Of a stretch of DNA of 64,000 nucleotides, positions 62,187 to 64,000 are shown piece by piece. The stretch is taken from contig NZ_CANLYD010000001.1 in NCBI RefSeq assembly GCF_947495315.1, positions 248,001 to 312,000 of the forward strand. The letters are read 5' to 3'. Position 1 is the first letter of the stretch; every line of letters starts with the position of its first letter. The stretch is from an uncultured Aquimarina sp. (GTDB lineage: Bacteria; Bacteroidota; Bacteroidia; Flavobacteriales; Flavobacteriaceae). A program made the position numbers and the translations under genes. The notes below the pieces were generated by a model. The model did not search any database and had not been told where the DNA came from. It saw nothing but the letters and a program-made list of their open reading frames with translations.

Positions 62187-63149
62187 AAAGTATTCATATT
62201 CATAACTTATTGTAAAAGTCAATTTATCTTCTTCATAAACATCTGCTTTTTCCAATAATCCATTCTTTTTGTAAAAATGCTTGTATAGAAAATGATTATC
62301 CAAACTCATACATGGGTCCATGAAATAGGTGTATTTCTCTTTTATAGCTCCGTTTTTATAGTATGCTATTTTTGTTATTAGTTCAGAAATATCTTCACGA
62401 TTACTAGATTTTATAAAATTGATACTCTTGATTCGAGAAATATTCTTTTCTCTTTTTTCTATTAATCTATGTAATGAATCATAATTGTAAATGATTGTGT
62501 TTGTTACAACATCATCTTTGTAATGAGTTTCTTTAGACAGATTATTGTTGTTGTCATATTCGTATTCTTTACGATAGATTTTTAGTTTTTCATATTCCGT
62601 TGGTTTAGTGGTTTCGATGATATCAGTTTTAATGATATCAGTTTTAATGATTTCAGTTTTAATGATTTCAGTTTTTACTTTGTCGAAACTTGTCCAGTCT
62701 ATTGTTCTTGTATTCCGGGCTACATTTTTCTCATTGTTTTGACTTTCGCTTAATTGCTTTACTAGTTGATTTTTATGGTTGAAAAGATTTTTGTACTTAT
62801 TCTCTCCGTCTTGAATTAGTTGATTGTTTTTGTCATAGACATAGGGTATTGAATCTATTTGAGTAGTATCTATTTTGTCTACCCATAAAGTGAAAATTTT
62901 ATTATTTTTCTTGTCATAAATATTTCTATAAATAGTTCCTAGTCTTCCCATATTCCATTCTATGGAGTTTCCCTGTCTATCGTATTTTTCCCAAATAACA
63001 GTACAGCTAGAATTTGAGCCTGAAAAACAGTGTTTTTCAAAAGATGATTCTACTTTATTTTCGACAATCACATCTTTATCATTTCCGATTTGTGCAGGAA
63101 CAGATTGGATTAATCCTAGTAATATTATTAATGAAATTTTTATTCTCAT
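62181..63149 (-). CDS. Secreted protein with an internal pentapeptide repeat
   Basis: 322 residues from the ATG at 63149 (a longer frame begins at 63191 within the upstream repeat). A signal peptide (1-20, ending VPAQ) is followed by motifs like those of RHS/YD-type proteins (EYDNNNNLSKETHYKDDVVT, YNYDSLHRLIEKREKN). Around residues 161-180 lies a tandem pentapeptide array, (KT[E/D]II)4, encoded by four 15-bp repeats at 62611-62670. Function is unknown; the array may vary in copy number without frameshift. Confidence 0.72.
   Translation of the reverse strand: MRIKISLIILLGLIQSVPAQIGNDKDVIVENKVESSFEKHCFSGSNSSCTVIWEKYDRQGNSIEWNMGRLGTIYRNIYDKKNNKIFTLWVDKIDTTQIDSIPYVYDKNNQLIQDGENKYKNLFNHKNQLVKQLSESQNNEKNVARNTRTIDWTSFDKVKTEIIKTEIIKTDIIKTDIIETTKPTEYEKLKIYRKEYEYDNNNNLSKETHYKDDVVTNTIIYNYDSLHRLIEKREKNISRIKSINFIKSSNREDISELITKIAYYKNGAIKEKYTYFMDPCMSLDNHFLYKHFYKKNGLLEKADVYEEDKLTFTISYEYEYFE
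62611..62670 (-). repeat. In-frame 15-bp tandem repeat, four copies
   Basis: Four 15-bp units of the form GTTTTAATGATTTCA (with variants GTTTCGATGATATCA and GTTTTAATGATATCA) lie inside the secreted-protein gene and encode a pentapeptide array. Unit length is a multiple of three, so gain or loss keeps the frame. Confidence 0.9.
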
Positions 63150-63170
63150 TTGTTTTAATGTATACAACGT

Positions 63171-63236
63171 CAAATATATAAATAGGGGCAAGACAAGTAA
63201 GCTTCAACCAATTGATGTATCGCTATATTTTTATTT
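63171..63236. repeat. Direct repeat copy B
   Basis: Second copy of 62121-62186; see that entry. It lies just upstream of the 62181-63149 gene and 105 bp downstream of the stop of the next gene. Confidence 0.75.
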
Positions 63237-63340
63237 CTTGATTAATTTATGAAAATTTAGTACCACTACAAAAAGTAAATGACCTTTGGATCTAGCACTA
63301 AACTTTGCTCTGATTTTATATATGACTTTATCGGTTTATG

Positions 63341-63838
63341 TTATTCAATTCTAAGAAGTTTTAGGGTGTAATCAAAGCTATTATCTTCATCGGAGGTTTC
63401 ATTGGTTTTTAAATATAGTATTCTATAAGTTTCAAAAAGGCCATTGATATTGTAGAGGTTTAAATAAGTGACATTATTTAGTTCTTTGATTTTAATGTTT
63501 ATAGAATCCTTATTTTTTGAAATTAATTTTGTTGGCGGTTCATTACAGTAGTCGGCTTTTTCTAATACAAAATTGTCGCTAGAGTAAAAACTCCAATTTA
63601 TTATATTACAATAGTCTCTTTTAAAAATTCTAGCACTATTTAAAACAATTGTATCCTTTTTTGAATAGTCATTATTCGTGTTATCAAAGAACCATTCATT
63701 TGTTGCTTCTGATACAAAATCTCGTGATTTAGTAAGAGTTTCTTTGAATATAGATAGAATTTCTTTCTTTGTAGTTTGGTTTTGGGCATTTAAAACTCCA
63801 AATATATTTAGAAATAGTATCAGTGCAATTATTCTCAT
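63341..63838 (-). CDS. Secreted protein of unknown function
   Basis: 165 residues with a signal peptide (1-18, ending LNAQ). The mature part has segments NEWFFDNTNNDYSKKDTIVL and ARIFKRDYCNIINWSFYSSD, with two cysteines; no family is recognised. It may be related in function to its neighbour (both are small secreted proteins, same strand). The 162 bp after its start, to the window edge, hold no other gene that I can support. Confidence 0.62.
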   Translation of the reverse strand: MRIIALILFLNIFGVLNAQNQTTKKEILSIFKETLTKSRDFVSEATNEWFFDNTNNDYSKKDTIVLNSARIFKRDYCNIINWSFYSSDNFVLEKADYCNEPPTKLISKNKDSINIKIKELNNVTYLNLYNINGLFETYRILYLKTNETSDEDNSFDYTLKLLRIE

Positions 63839-64000
63839 ATTCTATTTTTCAGATAACAACAATATCTAATCACTAATATAATAAGTAATGTGTTTCGAAC
63901 AAAGTGATCATACAACTAGCTAGCTACTTTAAAGAAAACAATACTATTTGAATAGCCTAATTCACTAACTCAAATATAAAATTTTCTTTCTGATGGTAAT

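Noticed and set aside
1..64000. tRNA, rRNA, prophage, integrase, attachment sites, intact insertion sequences
   Set aside because: None recognised on reading both strands; small or divergent RNA genes could be missed without a covariance search.

Overview
The window looks like a piece of chromosome from a marine member of the Flavobacteriaceae (Bacteroidota). This is an inference from very AT-rich DNA, three proteins with type IX secretion (T9SS) C-terminal sorting regions, GLPGLI, 2TM, LVIVD, DUF2141 and DUF4331 families, two SusC-like TonB-dependent receptors, LytTR and AraC one-component regulators with membrane domains, and one promoter fitting the Bacteroidota TTG-N19-TAnnTTT pattern. 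An Aquimarina-like genus is possible but not proven. I see no tRNA, rRNA, CRISPR array, intact insertion sequence, prophage or replication origin.

Layout. 0-4.2 kb: the end of a DUF5694 gene with a DoxX-like gene, a T9SS-secreted FG-GAP/UnbV protein, a decayed LysR regulator, a small lipoprotein and a DUF2141 protein. 4.5-11.5 kb: the conserved MoxR block on the minus strand (SpoIIM-like, membrane protein, DUF4129, DUF4350, MoxR, DUF58), with a divergent RDD gene. 11.7-14.1 kb: a cyclophilin lipoprotein, a Nudix CoA-pyrophosphatase-like gene and a PlsC-like acyltransferase. 14.2-15.6 kb: an island of four small leader-peptide genes (three cysteine-rich double-glycine-type peptides and one lanthipeptide-like precursor) with palindromic repeats between them and no maturation or export enzyme in the window. 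15.8-26.5 kb: a TPR-AraC regulator and a long minus-strand run: TonB-dependent receptor, DUF2141, TPR protein, LytS-type kinase fused to a 2TM domain, five more 2TM proteins in tandem, an amidohydrolase and a LytTR response regulator. A 43-bp perfect palindrome lies between this run and a divergent GLPGLI gene.

27.5-38.7 kb: type II NADH dehydrogenase, an ECF sigma factor with a membrane partner, a LETM1-related protein, then a plus-strand unit of two DUF4331 proteins, a TPR lipoprotein and a TonB-dependent receptor, followed by a LytTR regulator and an alpha/beta hydrolase. 38.8-44.7 kb: a lipoprotein with one haem-binding motif, an ECF sigma/RskA anti-sigma pair, Cu/Zn superoxide dismutase, two LVIVD-type lipoproteins and a YdeI-like protein. 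45.1-53 kb: a T9SS M36 metalloprotease, a GNAT acetyltransferase, a membrane protein, a T9SS metallophosphoesterase and a small lipoprotein. 53-64 kb: MepB, a hydrolase-OsmC fusion, a DUF4386 pseudogene, a HipA-like kinase with DUF3037, and assorted regulators, membrane and secreted proteins.

The strongest leads are the orphan peptide island (one core has the cysteine framework of inhibitor-cystine-knot peptides), the amplified 2TM/LytS/LytTR locus, the 43-bp operator-like palindrome, and dispersed palindromic elements with a shared GTCA-N2-CTGAG-like end. Functional statements below are family-level inferences unless a motif is cited.
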